In this document: in pieces, positions 40,762 through 51,637 of the stretch
How the letters are laid out: each line of letters begins with the position of its first letter
Position numbering within the stretch: the stretch's first letter is position 1
Origin: Armatimonadota bacterium
GTDB taxonomy: Bacteria > Armatimonadota > DTGP01 > JAKQQT01
Direction of reading: 5' to 3'
DNA length: 64,000 bases
NCBI GenBank assembly: GCA_036504095.1
Contig: DASXVS010000053.1
Coordinates: forward strand, 51,092-115,091
Made by a program: the position numbers and the translations under genes
Notes under the pieces: model-generated
Databases searched by the model: none
What the model saw: the letters and a program-made list of their open reading frames with translations, nothing else
What the model was told of the DNA's origin: nothing

Positions 40762-42330
40762 ATGAAGCGTATAGTCGCCGTCTGCCTGGTCGGATCCATG
40801 GTTCTCGCGCCGGCCGGCGCGAGCGTTCCCAGCGGTATTCCTCTCCAGGGCCGCCTTACGGATATAACCGGGAGGGCCGTGCCTGACGGACCGTACAATG
40901 TGCGGCTCTCGCTCTACAACGGGCCGGCGGAACCCCAGAACGCGACGGACACCGTCAGCTTCTCCGGCGATACCATCACGCTCAGCCACCGGCCGGTTGT
41001 CGTCAACTCCGAGACGGTAACGAAATCGGACAACTCGATCACCTACACCCGGAACATCGCGTATACGATGGATTACGCGAATGGCAGGATCACCCGCACC
41101 AGCGCGACCACCATTCCGGACGGGACCGCGGTGACCGTTTCTTATCAGTGGACGCCCACCGCCTCCACGTCCGCAACACAGACCGTTCAAGCCGTTTCCG
41201 GCGTCTTCGCCACGACCATGGCCCTGGAGCCGTACAACCTGACCGGCGCCGACTGGGTTCAGGTGGAAGTGGACCGCGGCGGCGCGTGGGAGGTGCTCCT
41301 TCCGCGCATCCGCCTCGCTTCGGTCCCGTATTCCCTGAGGACTTCATCCCTGGACGGGGCAAGCGGAGGGAACGTACTCGGCTCTCTCAACGTGGACGGC
41401 GGCGTAAGCGCCACCAGCACGGTATATGGCGTAGGCAGCAGCCGCACGATCCTGAACCGTTCGATTACGTTCCCCGGCCTGCAGGGCAACGGAGTGACGG
41501 GGCTTGGCGGGGAGGCGCCGGGAATACTGGCCGTCGGCGCGAATAGCGGAAGCGGAACGGCATTGGTGGCGCAGGGCGGCGTGAAAACGACCGGCAGCGT
41601 GTCGGTTGGCGGCGACACCAACGTCACCGGCCAGGTGAAATCCGCGGGCATCCAGACTGGCGTAATCGTCGCCACCGGGCTGACCACGAACGGTTACCTC
41701 CCAACCGTACAGGCCATCCACACGGACAAGGACGTGGCGACGGGCAACATCTACGCGCAGGGAGAGATAGCCGTCACACGCGGCATGGCAGGCGCTTCTT
41801 TGAGGGTGGGGACCGCCGAAGTTATCCAGGGCCTCACGGCGGCAAGCGCGAACGTGACCGGAACCGCCACGGCCGGCGCGTTAACCGCCGGCAGCGCGAC
41901 CGTGACCGGCAACCTGGCTGCCGATACCGCCAGTATCACCGGTTCGGCCGCCGTCAATACCCTGAACGCCTCCAATGCGGTGAATTCCTACTACGTGATG
42001 GGGTCCGAGGGATATTTCGGCTATGTGCACTCCAACACGTTTTCCGGATTCGGCGCGCTGCAACCGGATTTCAGTTCAGTGGGTTCGGTCTGGCAGGAGG
42101 CGGGCCACTACACGCAGTTCTTCACGCTGCCGGCAGCGATACAATTCCCGTCGGAACTGCTGGTAGACGTGATGGAGTACAGTGACTCGTCGGGCGTGCG
42201 AACCTACTGGTCACCGCAGCACCTGACATGGAACACTACCGTCACCAACGGCCTGGCGGTGTCGCTATCGAAAACCAACCCCGGCTCCGGGGTCATCACA
42301 TATCGCATACGGGCGTGGATGCTCCGTTAG
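40762..42330 (+). CDS. Secreted repetitive fibre- or adhesin-like protein
   Basis: 522 aa; signal peptide about 1-22. IPLQGRLTDITGRAVPDGPY and VRLSLYNGPAEP form the opening domain common to bacterial proteins that carry tail-fibre-like regions. From about 210 to 420 short repeats such as TGTATAGALTAGSATVTGNL have the look of a beta-prism or trimeric stalk (head-stalk adhesin). The C-terminal 80 residues form a globular end. I do not see the S74 peptidase domain that often ends such proteins. GGAGG at 40750-40754 precedes ATG 40762. Probably surface-exposed. Confidence 0.65.
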   Translation: MKRIVAVCLVGSMVLAPAGASVPSGIPLQGRLTDITGRAVPDGPYNVRLSLYNGPAEPQNATDTVSFSGDTITLSHRPVVVNSETVTKSDNSITYTRNIAYTMDYANGRITRTSATTIPDGTAVTVSYQWTPTASTSATQTVQAVSGVFATTMALEPYNLTGADWVQVEVDRGGAWEVLLPRIRLASVPYSLRTSSLDGASGGNVLGSLNVDGGVSATSTVYGVGSSRTILNRSITFPGLQGNGVTGLGGEAPGILAVGANSGSGTALVAQGGVKTTGSVSVGGDTNVTGQVKSAGIQTGVIVATGLTTNGYLPTVQAIHTDKDVATGNIYAQGEIAVTRGMAGASLRVGTAEVIQGLTAASANVTGTATAGALTAGSATVTGNLAADTASITGSAAVNTLNASNAVNSYYVMGSEGYFGYVHSNTFSGFGALQPDFSSVGSVWQEAGHYTQFFTLPAAIQFPSELLVDVMEYSDSSGVRTYWSPQHLTWNTTVTNGLAVSLSKTNPGSGVITYRIRAWMLR

Positions 42331-42346
42331 GGACACGGCAGGAGCA

Positions 42347-45406
<3,060 letters not shown>

Positions 45407-45425
45407 ATCGGGTCTCCCACAATTC

Positions 45426-46430
45426 TCAGCCGGCCAGGATTTCCTTCTCAAAGGCGAACAGGGCTGGAAGGCCGCCCGTGTGCCAGAAGACGACGCCCGC
45501 CGAGTTCGCAAACCGGCCTTCCTCCGCCAGCCCGATAAGGCCGGACATGGCTTTTCCGGTGTAAACTGGATCCAGGAGCAGTCCTTCCGTACGCGCGGCC
45601 AGCCGCATCGCCGCCAGCCCCTTTTCGGACGGAACTCCGTAGCCCGGCCCAACGTACTGGTCGGAAACGTCGTAATCGGCGCCGCTGACGCGGGTCTCCA
45701 CCTCGATCAAGTCGGCGATCTCGTTGGCCATGTCCGCGATGAGCGTTCCGAGGCGGTCCAGGGACCGGCTGACGCTTACGCCCTGGACTCGCACTTTGGG
45801 CGCGAACATCTTGAGGCCCAGAAGCAGCCCGGCAGACGTACCAGCGCTTCCAACGGCCAGCACGGCGGTATCGATGTCCAGACCAGCCGCCTGTTCCGCG
45901 AACTCCCGCGACGCATTGAGATAGCCCAACTCACCCATCGGGACGCTGCCGCCCACGGGGATAGCGTACGGCTTTTTGCCCGAGGCCCGGAGGCGTTCCA
46001 TCTCGCGATCGACGCCGGCATGCATCTCCTTGAGGTTCGCCTCCCCCAAGAAGACCAGTTCCGCGCCCAACACCTCATCCAGGATGAGGTTGCCCGCGCG
46101 ATTTCCGGGATCCGGGTCGCCGAACACCAGCGTGCAGCCGAGACCGCATTTGTTTGCCGCGGCGGCGGTCATGCGGGCGTGATTGCTCTGGCGTCCGCCG
46201 GTGGTCACCAGGTGGTCGCATCCCTTCGCCATGGCGTCTGCGACAAGGTATTCGAGTTTCCGGGCTTTGTTGCCGCCGCCGGCGAGCCCGGTGAGATCAT
46301 CGCGTTTCACCCAGAGGTTTCTGACCCCGATGGCCTCGCCAAGGCGCTTGAGGGATTCCAGCGGCGTCGGAGCGCAGGCGAATGAGATACGCGGGAAGGA
46401 GTAGAGCTTGCCTGTATCAACAGCGTTCAT
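45426..46430 (-). CDS. D-cysteine desulfhydrase / ACC deaminase-like PLP enzyme
   Basis: 334-aa fold-type II pyridoxal-phosphate enzyme. LTGLAGGGNKARKLEYL contains the PLP lysine; TTGGRQSNHARMTAAAANKC is the characteristic cofactor-substrate loop. Members release sulfide or ammonia from D-cysteine or other D-amino acids, or deaminate 1-aminocyclopropane-1-carboxylate. The RQSNH loop favours D-cysteine desulfhydrase. No clear Shine-Dalgarno. Confidence 0.87.
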   Translation of the reverse strand: MNAVDTGKLYSFPRISFACAPTPLESLKRLGEAIGVRNLWVKRDDLTGLAGGGNKARKLEYLVADAMAKGCDHLVTTGGRQSNHARMTAAAANKCGLGCTLVFGDPDPGNRAGNLILDEVLGAELVFLGEANLKEMHAGVDREMERLRASGKKPYAIPVGGSVPMGELGYLNASREFAEQAAGLDIDTAVLAVGSAGTSAGLLLGLKMFAPKVRVQGVSVSRSLDRLGTLIADMANEIADLIEVETRVSGADYDVSDQYVGPGYGVPSEKGLAAMRLAARTEGLLLDPVYTGKAMSGLIGLAEEGRFANSAGVVFWHTGGLPALFAFEKEILAG

Positions 46431-46477
46431 ACGTGTATCTTTCGTAAGTCGTGGCGGGCCGGCGCATCGCGCGCGGC

Positions 46478-46873
46478 CTATCGATCCCTGAGTTTTGAAT
46501 GCTCCAGCGCGAGGCAGCGATCCTGGACCACAAACAGCCCGGCCGCTTGCGCCCGCGAGGCCGCTTCCTCATGGCGAATGCTCTGCTGGAGCCACAAAGC
46601 GGTCGCCCCTATGGCGATCGCTTCTTCCGCAATCTGCGGCACAAACTCCGCGCGCCGGAAGACATCCACAATGTCCACATGGCCCGCGATGTCCGTCAGC
46701 GACGCGACCGCCGGGATGCCTTTCCACTCCGAAATGCCCGGGTTGACGGGGATGATCCGGAAACCGGCATCTTGAAGGTAAGCGGCCACGCCATAGGATG
46801 ACCTCTCCGGGTTATCGGAGAGGCCAACCACGGCAATCGTCTCCGCGGTCTTTATGAGCGTTGAGATGTCCAT
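46478..46873 (-). CDS. CoA-binding domain protein (YccU type)
   Basis: 131-aa small protein with a CoA-binding Rossmann-like fold: IAVVGLSDNPERSSYGVAAY, then IIPVNPGISEWKGIPAVASL and VDVFRRAEFVP. Common conserved protein whose role is unknown; it may sense acyl-CoA. It lies at the end of a run of leftward genes. Confidence 0.9.
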   Translation of the reverse strand: MDISTLIKTAETIAVVGLSDNPERSSYGVAAYLQDAGFRIIPVNPGISEWKGIPAVASLTDIAGHVDIVDVFRRAEFVPQIAEEAIAIGATALWLQQSIRHEEAASRAQAAGLFVVQDRCLALEHSKLRDR

Positions 46874-46936
46874 CCGTGTTCGATTGCCGGTACCGGATTT
46901 CCCGGCTCAGCAATGCCGGATCCCCGGCCCGTGGGG

Positions 46937-47101
46937 TTACGCGTGCCTGAACGACCGCTTCGCGTCCGGGTCCGCGGACATTTCCTTGCGCGATTCCTCG
47001 TCGCGGATGAAATCCTCCAGCATGCCGAGACGCGTTTCCAGCAGTTCCACACGCATCAATAGATCATCGACCTGTTCCTTCATGGTATCACTATCGGGCA
47101 T
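46937..47101 (-). CDS. Small coiled-coil protein, 54 aa
   Basis: Begins MPDSDTMKEQVDDLLMRVEL and continues with LLETRLGMLEDFIRDEESRK, then a basic end. An AAGGAG sits 10 nt before the ATG at 47101. The pattern is a short parallel coiled coil with an acidic/basic tail. Too short to assign. It lies 64 nt upstream of the CoA-binding gene and could be co-transcribed with it. Confidence 0.5.
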   Translation of the reverse strand: MPDSDTMKEQVDDLLMRVELLETRLGMLEDFIRDEESRKEMSADPDAKRSFRHA

Positions 47102-47340
47102 CGTATTCACTCCTTGGACGGTTGCACATCAGTGAGGGTGGCTTGATCCCCTGCGAAAGCCCTTACGCTATTCTACGCTGCATGCGTATCATGCGGCGAC
47201 CTTCGCGGCAATTCGCACCGCCACTGTGTATACTTGCGCTATCGCCCCGGTGTTCCGTTGCCATGTGGCGGCGCCCCTCCAAATCCCGGCCCCGCGCTCA
47301 AATCCTGGAAGGTCTCCGAGAGACGACTGACAAAACAAAG

Positions 47341-47368
47341 GACGGGGGGCCCGTCTGGGTCCCCCGTC
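47341..47368 (-). terminator. Terminator of the 50-aa small protein gene
   Basis: GACGGGGG (47341-47348) pairs with 47361-47368; on the minus strand a T-rich run (CTTTGTTTTGTC) follows. Matches the end of the gene at 47398-47550. Confidence 0.7.
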
Positions 47369-47397
47369 GGTTTCGTTGCACTTTCCTCCGAGATGGA

Positions 47398-47550
47398 CTA
47401 TGCGCCGTCTGAACGGACGCGAACGATCTTCACATCGGGATGCTCATTGCATACCTTGCGCTGGGCGCCTTCGTCATTGCCTGCGCGAACCCGCAACGTC
47501 TGCTCTACGTTCTTCTCCGTCAGTACCGTCACAAGCCAGTTGTGCTTCAT
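47398..47550 (-). CDS. Small protein of unknown function, 50 aa
   Basis: MKHNWLVTVLTEKNVEQTLR, then VRAGNDEGAQRKVCNEHPDV, then KIVRVRSDGA. AAGGAG precedes the ATG by 8 nt and a terminator lies just after the stop, which supports a real gene. No family was recognised; the fold could be a beta-alpha-beta-beta small domain. Confidence 0.5.
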   Translation of the reverse strand: MKHNWLVTVLTEKNVEQTLRVRAGNDEGAQRKVCNEHPDVKIVRVRSDGA

Positions 47551-48043
47551 TCGGCATCTCCTTGAGGCTGAAGGGAGTAGCGACCAAGGGGGCGTAACCC
47601 CGATATCTTATCGACTCATCCATAGAACACTTTGATCTCCGGACGCGTTCTTCCCCCCTTTCTGTATTCTGCAATCGACCGCCCTCCGGAAGCTACCGGA
47701 CAGGCGACACCCGCACAGATCAGCCTGTAGTCGCAGCGCTTTCCCCCTGCAGTAGGGCCGTCCCTGAACCCACGGACCCGGAGTTTCTACGCCTATGGTT
47801 GCTCGGTTGGCACAACCTGTGCACGCTCACATATTGCCGTGCTATCGGTGTCCCGGATCATCAGCCTCGGGTGGCGAACTCGCCTTCCGTTCGACGAAGT
47901 GCAGCCAGGGACTCTGGGCATCCCCGGCGCCTTCTGGCGGCCGGCGAATTCCTGGTCGGTTGTCCTGATCCGATTGTCACGACTACCGGCACCAGACATC
48001 TTCAGCGACGGGCCGATCGCGCCCGAATTTGAAAGGGAAGCCA
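47551..48043. other. Gene-free region before the PEP-CTERM pair
   Basis: 493 nt. Open frames here (for example 47839-48378 on the plus strand) are out of phase with the PEP-CTERM gene and lack family sequence. The stretch should contain the PEP-CTERM promoter and the leftward promoter of the 50-aa gene. Confidence 0.45.
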
Positions 48044-48709
48044 ATGCGCAAATACATCATCTTGTTGGGTGCCGCGGCGCTGTTCGCCGCGCCCCGCGCG
48101 GCCCACGCCTACGTGGCGGTTCTGAACGAAACGATCGTCCGGAACGCAGATACCGACCAGAGTGGCACCGCCACAGTCGGCGATCTCTTCACTATCTCCA
48201 ATGCCAGTTTCAGCGGCTACACCCCATGCCAGGGCGATCCGGTCATCGGGTTCAACAACGGCCCGAACGATCTTGGGCGCTACCTTCTCAACGTCGACGG
48301 CGTCGTCGCCTCCGTATCGCCGGATCCGCTCGTCGGGCCCAACGTACATTACGGCGGCTCTTATTTTCTGTACTATGATCAGGACGGTTCCGGCGCGTTC
48401 AGCGTTCCCGACTATCGAATCTCCTCGGGCACCATCAGCATCGACGCCCTTTTCGACACCGGCACTGGCGCGGCCACGCTCAACGGAACGCTGGACCAGA
48501 TCCTCGGCCCGGAAATAACCCCGCCTTTCGCCAACCTCGGCCCTCAGGTTATTGTTTCCGGGACCTACATCCCTAACGTTGACGGCCCGCAGATTGGGAA
48601 AATCATCAACGGCACGCTCACCCGCGCCTGCCCGGTTCCCGAACCAGGCAGTCTCGTCTTCCTGGCCGGCGGTTTGCTGCCCCTCTTGGGACTGCGCCGC
48701 CGAAAATGA
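48044..48709 (+). CDS. Secreted PEP-CTERM protein, first of a tandem pair
   Basis: 221 aa. Signal peptide MRKYIILLGAAALFAAPRAA up to HA. The C terminus VPEPGSLVFLAGGLLPLLGL and RRRK is a textbook PEP-CTERM tag. The body has SIDALFDTGTGAATLNGTL, also seen in the next gene (SIDALFD). ATG 48044 has AAAGGGA upstream; the upstream ATG at 48029 is out of reach of that site. Probably anchored at the surface through an exosortase. Confidence 0.85.
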   Translation: MRKYIILLGAAALFAAPRAAHAYVAVLNETIVRNADTDQSGTATVGDLFTISNASFSGYTPCQGDPVIGFNNGPNDLGRYLLNVDGVVASVSPDPLVGPNVHYGGSYFLYYDQDGSGAFSVPDYRISSGTISIDALFDTGTGAATLNGTLDQILGPEITPPFANLGPQVIVSGTYIPNVDGPQIGKIINGTLTRACPVPEPGSLVFLAGGLLPLLGLRRRK

Positions 48710-49039
48710 TCTCTAGGGAGTGAACGCAGAGAGGGCTGCCCGCGAGGGCGGCCCTTTTTGTCAACGCCTGCCCGCTCATGTGACACTGCGCGTCCATGTT
48801 GCGTCCGCCGGAAGGTGAAGGCCGAAGGAGCGGGTGGCTGCAAGCGACTTCGATCTTTGTGCTCACACACGCAAGGCCGCTGGTTGTATGGAGCATGCTC
48901 CAATAGTTGCGGCGCCACCGGGATTTGGCGTGATTTGTGCAAGCCATGGGACATGCGAGGATTGTACGTGTTCCGCTAGCCGCGTGCAAACCCAGCACTG
49001 TCTCTTCGCGCGCTGATTACTTGTAAGGAAGGTGACAAA
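48710..49039. other. Spacer between the two PEP-CTERM genes
   Basis: 330 nt. It begins with the terminator of the first gene (48732-48760). The rest is the leader and promoter of the second; no ORF with a good start is present. Confidence 0.5.
48732..48760 (+). terminator. Terminator of the first PEP-CTERM gene
   Basis: AGGGCTGCC (48732-48740) pairs with GGCGGCCCT (48747-48755) with one wobble, followed directly by a T-run. Confidence 0.85.
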
Positions 49040-49699
49040 ATGCGCAAGTACTTGCTTCTCCTTGTGGCTGCGGCATTCATTGCAGCCCCCAGGGCGGCTC
49101 ACGCCGGCTATACGGCCGTTACTGGCGTGGATGCCGTCCTCACGCCCGACACCAATGGCAACCATATGGCGGACGTCGGCGAGACGTTCGACACGACACC
49201 CATGCCCGTTCGCGGCGGCACGTCCGGCACTTTCACAGCCTTCGCGCCGGATGGCCCGACTGATCCTCAGATCAACAATGCTGACCTTGGCCTCTATGGC
49301 TACAGCCTGATGGGCGCGGTGACCGCCGTAAACGGCACCCAGGTAACCTACAAGGGCAACTATAAGATTCAGTATTTTGATCCGAGCTCGGCGGTATTTG
49401 ATGTTTCCACGGGTACATTCAGCATCGACGCCCTGTTTGACGCCAATGGCGGCGCGGCGTTGAGCGGCCTGCTCACCCAGGTCGCCGGCCCGAGCAACCC
49501 GGCCTTTGCAGACCTGAGCGAGGGCGGCCAGCTGGTGTCCTACACAGGCACATACACCCCCGTGGTCTTCGGCCGCGATGGCGTTATCAAGGGCACGCTC
49601 CGCCTGCCGGCGGGAACCGCCCCGATCCCCGAGCCCAGTAGCCTGGCGTTCCTCGCCACCGGCCTGCTGCCGTTGCTTGGCATCCGCCGCCGCAAATAA
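49040..49699 (+). CDS. Secreted PEP-CTERM protein, second of a tandem pair
   Basis: 219 aa. Signal peptide MRKYLLLLVAAAFIAAPRAA up to HAG, closely like the first copy. The PEP-CTERM tail IPEPSSLAFLATGLLPLLGI and RRRK is intact. The two bodies share the SIDALFD block and the spacing of their GTL and GTY motifs, so this is an old tandem duplication with diverged ectodomains. AAGGAAGG precedes the ATG. Confidence 0.85.
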   Translation: MRKYLLLLVAAAFIAAPRAAHAGYTAVTGVDAVLTPDTNGNHMADVGETFDTTPMPVRGGTSGTFTAFAPDGPTDPQINNADLGLYGYSLMGAVTAVNGTQVTYKGNYKIQYFDPSSAVFDVSTGTFSIDALFDANGGAALSGLLTQVAGPSNPAFADLSEGGQLVSYTGTYTPVVFGRDGVIKGTLRLPAGTAPIPEPSSLAFLATGLLPLLGIRRRK

Positions 49700-49725
49700 G
49701 CGTCGGCGCGTGGTGAGTACGAAAC

Positions 49726-49760
49726 AACCGGGGCGAGACCACAAAGGTCTCGCCCCGGTT
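49726..49760 (+). terminator. Terminator of the second PEP-CTERM gene
   Basis: A perfect 15-bp stem (49726-49740 with 49746-49760), loop ACAAA, followed by T-rich sequence. It also faces the convergent HATPase gene. Confidence 0.9.
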
Positions 49761-49785
49761 TTGTTTCGCGTATTCCTGGAGCACA

Positions 49786-50130
49786 TCACTCGAATGCGCT
49801 GTCCTGAACCGCTTTGCACCACGTCACATAGAACCGGTGGGGCCCTGTATTCAGCGAGGCGCCGAACTGCTCCATGATCGCCCGCCCGTATCCACCTTCA
49901 CCGCACGGCTTTCGGCTGTAGCGGCGGAATTGGCCGCGCCGTTCGTTGCGCACCTCAAACCCCGCGCTGTGGAGCATCAACTCCGCGTGCGATGGCCCGC
50001 CGTGTTCACGCACGTTCGCCATCGCCTCGCTGAAGACGGCCGCCGCCTCGGATCCCATATGGTTCTCAATCAGCCGGCGCACCCGCCGCACAACATGCGG
50101 ACATTCCGGATCGACTGTCATTCTTGCCAT
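49786..50130 (-). CDS. HATPase_c protein, anti-sigma-factor type
   Basis: 114-aa small histidine-kinase-like ATPase. VFSEAMANVREHGGPSHAEL is the N box and GGYGRAIMEQFGA the G2 box of the RsbW/SpoIIAB class. The start SVDPECP-HVVRRVR matches that family. It is a candidate partner for the STAS protein encoded at 54345. GGGAGG precedes the ATG. Confidence 0.75.
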   Translation of the reverse strand: MARMTVDPECPHVVRRVRRLIENHMGSEAAAVFSEAMANVREHGGPSHAELMLHSAGFEVRNERRGQFRRYSRKPCGEGGYGRAIMEQFGASLNTGPHRFYVTWCKAVQDSAFE

Positions 50131-50339
50131 CGCGACCTCCCGTTCGCGGCCGGTGTCCGATGTTTCCCGGCTCGCTCCACCCAGATTGACGTACCCGGCT
50201 GGAGGGTCGTTCTCATACAGAGAGTGGATCAGCGCTCATAGCGGCGCAGACTTCAATCCGGAGTCGTCTGAACAACGAACCTGGAGGCCGAGAGGTTCCA
50301 TTTCGGGAATGTGACCCGGCGCGGACGCGATAGACGGGG

Positions 50340-50765
50340 CTATAGCATCTTTCGGAAGACGTGGCTGGTTCGATCGTATCCCATTCTGCCTTCATAGAAG
50401 CGATGGGCCTCGATGCGCTGGACGCCGGACGAAAGGGCGATCCTCTCGCATCCTTCGCGGCGCGCGAACTCCTCAATCCACTCCAGCAATGCCTGGCCGT
50501 GACCTTCGGAACGCCGGTCGGCGCGCGTGACGAGGTCGTACACCCAGACGTGACGCAGGTCGTAGAGATTGGTTGTCACCGCGATTCCGGCGACAGCGAC
50601 GACTTCGCCGGCGTCCACCCGCGCGAATAGGCGATATCCATCCGGGCGCATGCGTTCCACGAGATCGAGGAAGGTTGCCTCGTCAAGATGCGACCGGAGC
50701 TCACGCATGACCGGCCAACACCGCCGTAGATCCGATTCAGAGATAAGTTCGACGATCTCACTCAT
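50340..50765 (-). CDS. GNAT-family N-acetyltransferase
   Basis: 141 aa. YDLRHVWVYDLVTRADRRSE and GHGQALLEWIEEFARREGCE are the acetyl-CoA-binding motif A of GNAT proteins, with ALSSGVQRIEAHRFYEGRMG closing the fold. The substrate is unknown. It overlaps the preceding PH-like gene by 8 nt, so the two are coupled. Confidence 0.85.
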   Translation of the reverse strand: MSEIVELISESDLRRCWPVMRELRSHLDEATFLDLVERMRPDGYRLFARVDAGEVVAVAGIAVTTNLYDLRHVWVYDLVTRADRRSEGHGQALLEWIEEFARREGCERIALSSGVQRIEAHRFYEGRMGYDRTSHVFRKML

Positions 50766-51267
50766 GGCGGTTCCTCGCTATGGCGGCCGCCATCTCGTCG
50801 GCGTGTTGGGATCCCAGCAGCAGCCTTTCGCCGCTCACGAGTTCCAGCTGCACGCCGCGATTACCGCTGACGTTGTACGCCTTTCCGTTTCGCCCGAATC
50901 GCACGCCCCAGCCCCCATATTCCGCGATGGGACTATAGCGGCGGGCCGCGCATGCCCGGATTTCGGAATAGGGGATCACCCGGCCGCGAATAAACGGGAA
51001 GAAACGGACAAACAGCGCGTCATCGCGGACTTCCACACGAAGGTAGGCGGCCAGCAACAGCCAGATGACAGCTCCCAGCACCAAAAAAACGGCGATCGAC
51101 GTCCAAATGAATGCGCGGTCGGAAGCGGGGTTAATGTCGAAAGTATGGCGCCAGACCAGTTGACGATAAAGGCCGGACCCGAACGGACCGATCTCGACGA
51201 CCACCAGAATCACCATCATCAGCCACAGCCACGGCTGGCGGAAGCGTTGAGTTTCCTCGAAGATCAT
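50758..51267 (-). CDS. Membrane-anchored PH-like domain protein
   Basis: 169 aa. Two hydrophobic segments (about 15-33 and 57-80), then a soluble part with VRFFPFIRGRVIPYSEIRAC and VRFGRNGKAYNVSGNRGVQL. This is the pattern of the DUF6141/bacterial PH family, whose role is unknown. ATG 51267 follows GGAGG by 4 nt; ATGs at 51279 and 51270 are alternatives. Confidence 0.65.
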   Translation of the reverse strand: MIFEETQRFRQPWLWLMMVILVVVEIGPFGSGLYRQLVWRHTFDINPASDRAFIWTSIAVFLVLGAVIWLLLAAYLRVEVRDDALFVRFFPFIRGRVIPYSEIRACAARRYSPIAEYGGWGVRFGRNGKAYNVSGNRGVQLELVSGERLLLGSQHADEMAAAIARNRHE

Positions 51268-51370
51268 CATGCCTCCCATTACGTCGATTGATGCGCCGCG
51301 GCCCGGTCGGCGGGCAACATCGGGTGCGCGCGATGCGCGTTGGCATGAATCCCTACGCCGGGGACCGGTT

Positions 51371-51631
51371 TCAGTCCGGGCGATCGTCACGCGGGAAATC
51401 ACCCTGCTTCGGCTTCCATTTGGGATTGAGCCGGACGAGGGGGGTGATCTTCGGCTCGAGCGGTCGCCGCCCGGATTTCCTGGCGTCCTCCGCGGCGTCG
51501 CACATGCCGCACCCGGGGCATTGGCCCGCGCGGTCGGGGTGAATGAACCCCTCGACCTCGCGCCAGAGGTGCCGCAAGACCAGAAAGGCCGCCGCTCCCA
51601 CTACCAACCAGGTTATGATCTGTTGAGCCAT
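51371..51631 (-). CDS. FeoB-associated Cys-rich membrane protein
   Basis: 86 aa. An N-terminal membrane helix (about 4-20) then GQCPGCGMCDAAEDARKSG, the cysteine pattern of the small FeoB-associated family. It begins 6 nt after the feoB stop and so belongs to the ferrous-iron uptake operon. It may bind iron or stabilise FeoB. Confidence 0.75.
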   Translation of the reverse strand: MAQQIITWLVVGAAAFLVLRHLWREVEGFIHPDRAGQCPGCGMCDAAEDARKSGRRPLEPKITPLVRLNPKWKPKQGDFPRDDRPD

Positions 51632-51637
51632 ACCGGT

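Noticed and set aside
47839..48378. 179-codon plus-strand ORF
   Set aside because: It overlaps the PEP-CTERM gene in another frame and has no ribosome binding site or recognisable sequence; taken as a shadow.
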